NCBI RefSeq assembly: GCF_000003605.2
Contig: NW_003139828.1
Location: 1,657-21,838 of the forward strand
DNA length: 20,182 nt
Direction of reading: 5' to 3'
From: Saccoglossus kowalevskii
Taxonomy: Eukaryota; Hemichordata; Enteropneusta; Harrimaniidae
Shown here: piece after piece, positions 19,633 through 20,182 of the stretch
Layout of the letters: each line of letters begins with the position of its first letter
Position numbering within the stretch: position 1 is the first letter of the stretch
Position numbers and translations under genes: made by a program
The notes under the pieces: model-generated
The model's input: the letters and a program-made list of their open reading frames with translations, nothing else
Told to the model about the DNA's origin: nothing
Databases searched by the model: none

Positions 19633-19670
<38 letters not shown>
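19563..19670 (+). repeat. Compound (TG)n-(TCTG)n microsatellite
   Basis: About 29 TG dinucleotides (19563-19620) pass into TCTG tetranucleotides, interrupted once by TG repeats (19621-19670). Alternating purine-pyrimidine TG can adopt Z-DNA and the tract is expected to be length-polymorphic. The Val/Cys- and Thr/His-rich open frames here are artefacts. Confidence 0.97.
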
Positions 19671-19671
<1 letters not shown>

Positions 19672-19737
19672 AATAGCACCAGTTGCATGTCCTTATCTGC
19701 AACAGTTTGCAGATAAGAACATGCAACTGGTGCTATT
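19672..19737. repeat. Near-perfect 31-bp palindrome with 4-nt loop
   Basis: AATAGCACCAGTTGCATGT... at 19672-19702 is matched by its reverse complement at 19707-19737. There is one mismatch in 31 pairs and a CAGT loop. It directly abuts the TCTG microsatellite. The near-identity of the arms implies a recent origin or ongoing arm correction. Confidence 0.95.
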
Positions 19738-20182
19738 TTGTTGTCTTTCAAGATATATGACCAAAATATCAGGTCATCATACATGGTCATTATTCCATTA
19801 GATATTTACACCATAGCTACTTGGAAACCACTGATATCATTGCTTAAATATAATATTTGCATTTCATGCCTTCATTACTTTCAGCACACACAAGTCCTTT
19901 CTAAGCTTTCTTTAATTTGTATTATCTTTCCCAAAATGGAGAGCTATACATGTAGGTATTGAAATTGCTTTGTTATTATCTTTGTCTTTGGCATAGGCAC
20001 TTGCTTGTTACCAAGATGAGGCAAATAATTTTAATTTGATTTTTCTCATACTTAAATGTGTCATAGATTATACATTATGAATCAATTTGTGTGCATAATA
20101 TATAATTACTTCAAGATCTTGCTGAAAATGTTTCCTGTAATCGCCATTAAGCTACGGTATTGACAAAAATTCTGTTTGGAAT
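19738..20182. other. AT-rich non-coding end of window
   Basis: No gene can be supported. Acceptor-like sites at 19890 (TTACTTTCAG) and 19996 (TTTGGCATAG) precede short open segments that could be later exons of the 18135 candidate, but neither has a convincing donor or recognisable product. Confidence 0.45.

Noticed and set aside
19475-19801. Cys/Val-rich and Thr/His-rich open frames on both strands
   Set aside because: They are translations of the TG and TCTG microsatellite and the palindrome, not genes.

Overview
The window is animal (metazoan) nuclear DNA, most likely from an invertebrate. It is AT-rich, intron-bearing and dominated by non-coding sequence. It carries GT-AG spliced exons, long (TG)n/(TCTG)n microsatellites, a TTCATTTT-type minisatellite and a decayed DIRS-like retrotransposon. 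A lophotrochozoan (mollusc or brachiopod type) or an invertebrate deuterostome would fit, but the sequence alone does not fix the phylum. Nothing here is prokaryotic or viral.

Layout. 1-1980: AT-rich DNA with simple repeats and no gene I can support. About 1985-6002: a GC-richer island made of two decayed copies of the same DIRS-like (tyrosine-recombinase type) retroelement. One copy is on + (about 2315-4320, gag region only) and one on - (6002 down to about 4335, gag region plus the N-terminal half of a reverse transcriptase). They are joined tail to tail, giving a long imperfect inverted repeat. 6003-9529: AT-rich, no convincing gene apart from the likely 3' UTR of the next gene. 9530-12966 on the minus strand: a complete, apparently intact seven-exon gene for a TRAF2/TRAF3-like signalling adaptor. 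It encodes a RING finger, five TRAF-type zinc fingers (the fifth degenerate), a coiled coil and a TRAF-C/MATH domain. Every splice phase agrees and the product is 560 residues. 13011-18134: non-coding DNA with a possible 5' UTR exon of the TRAF gene, a 21-bp triplicate, a possible SINE, a minisatellite containing a 171-bp higher-order duplication, DR1-like nuclear-receptor motifs and a CpG-richer patch. 18135-19008: two phase-compatible plus-strand exons that may begin an unidentified gene whose second intron would use a GC donor. 19563-19737: a compound microsatellite abutting a nearly perfect 31-bp palindrome.

The TRAF gene is the one confident protein-coding gene. Proteins of this family connect TNF-receptor and innate receptors to NF-kB and MAP-kinase signalling. 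Nothing else in the window obviously works with it. The most unusual structures are the inverted retroelement pair, a 39-bp hairpin starting 9 nt inside TRAF intron 4, the 171-bp higher-order repeat and the microsatellite-linked palindrome. I found no clearly novel multi-gene system.
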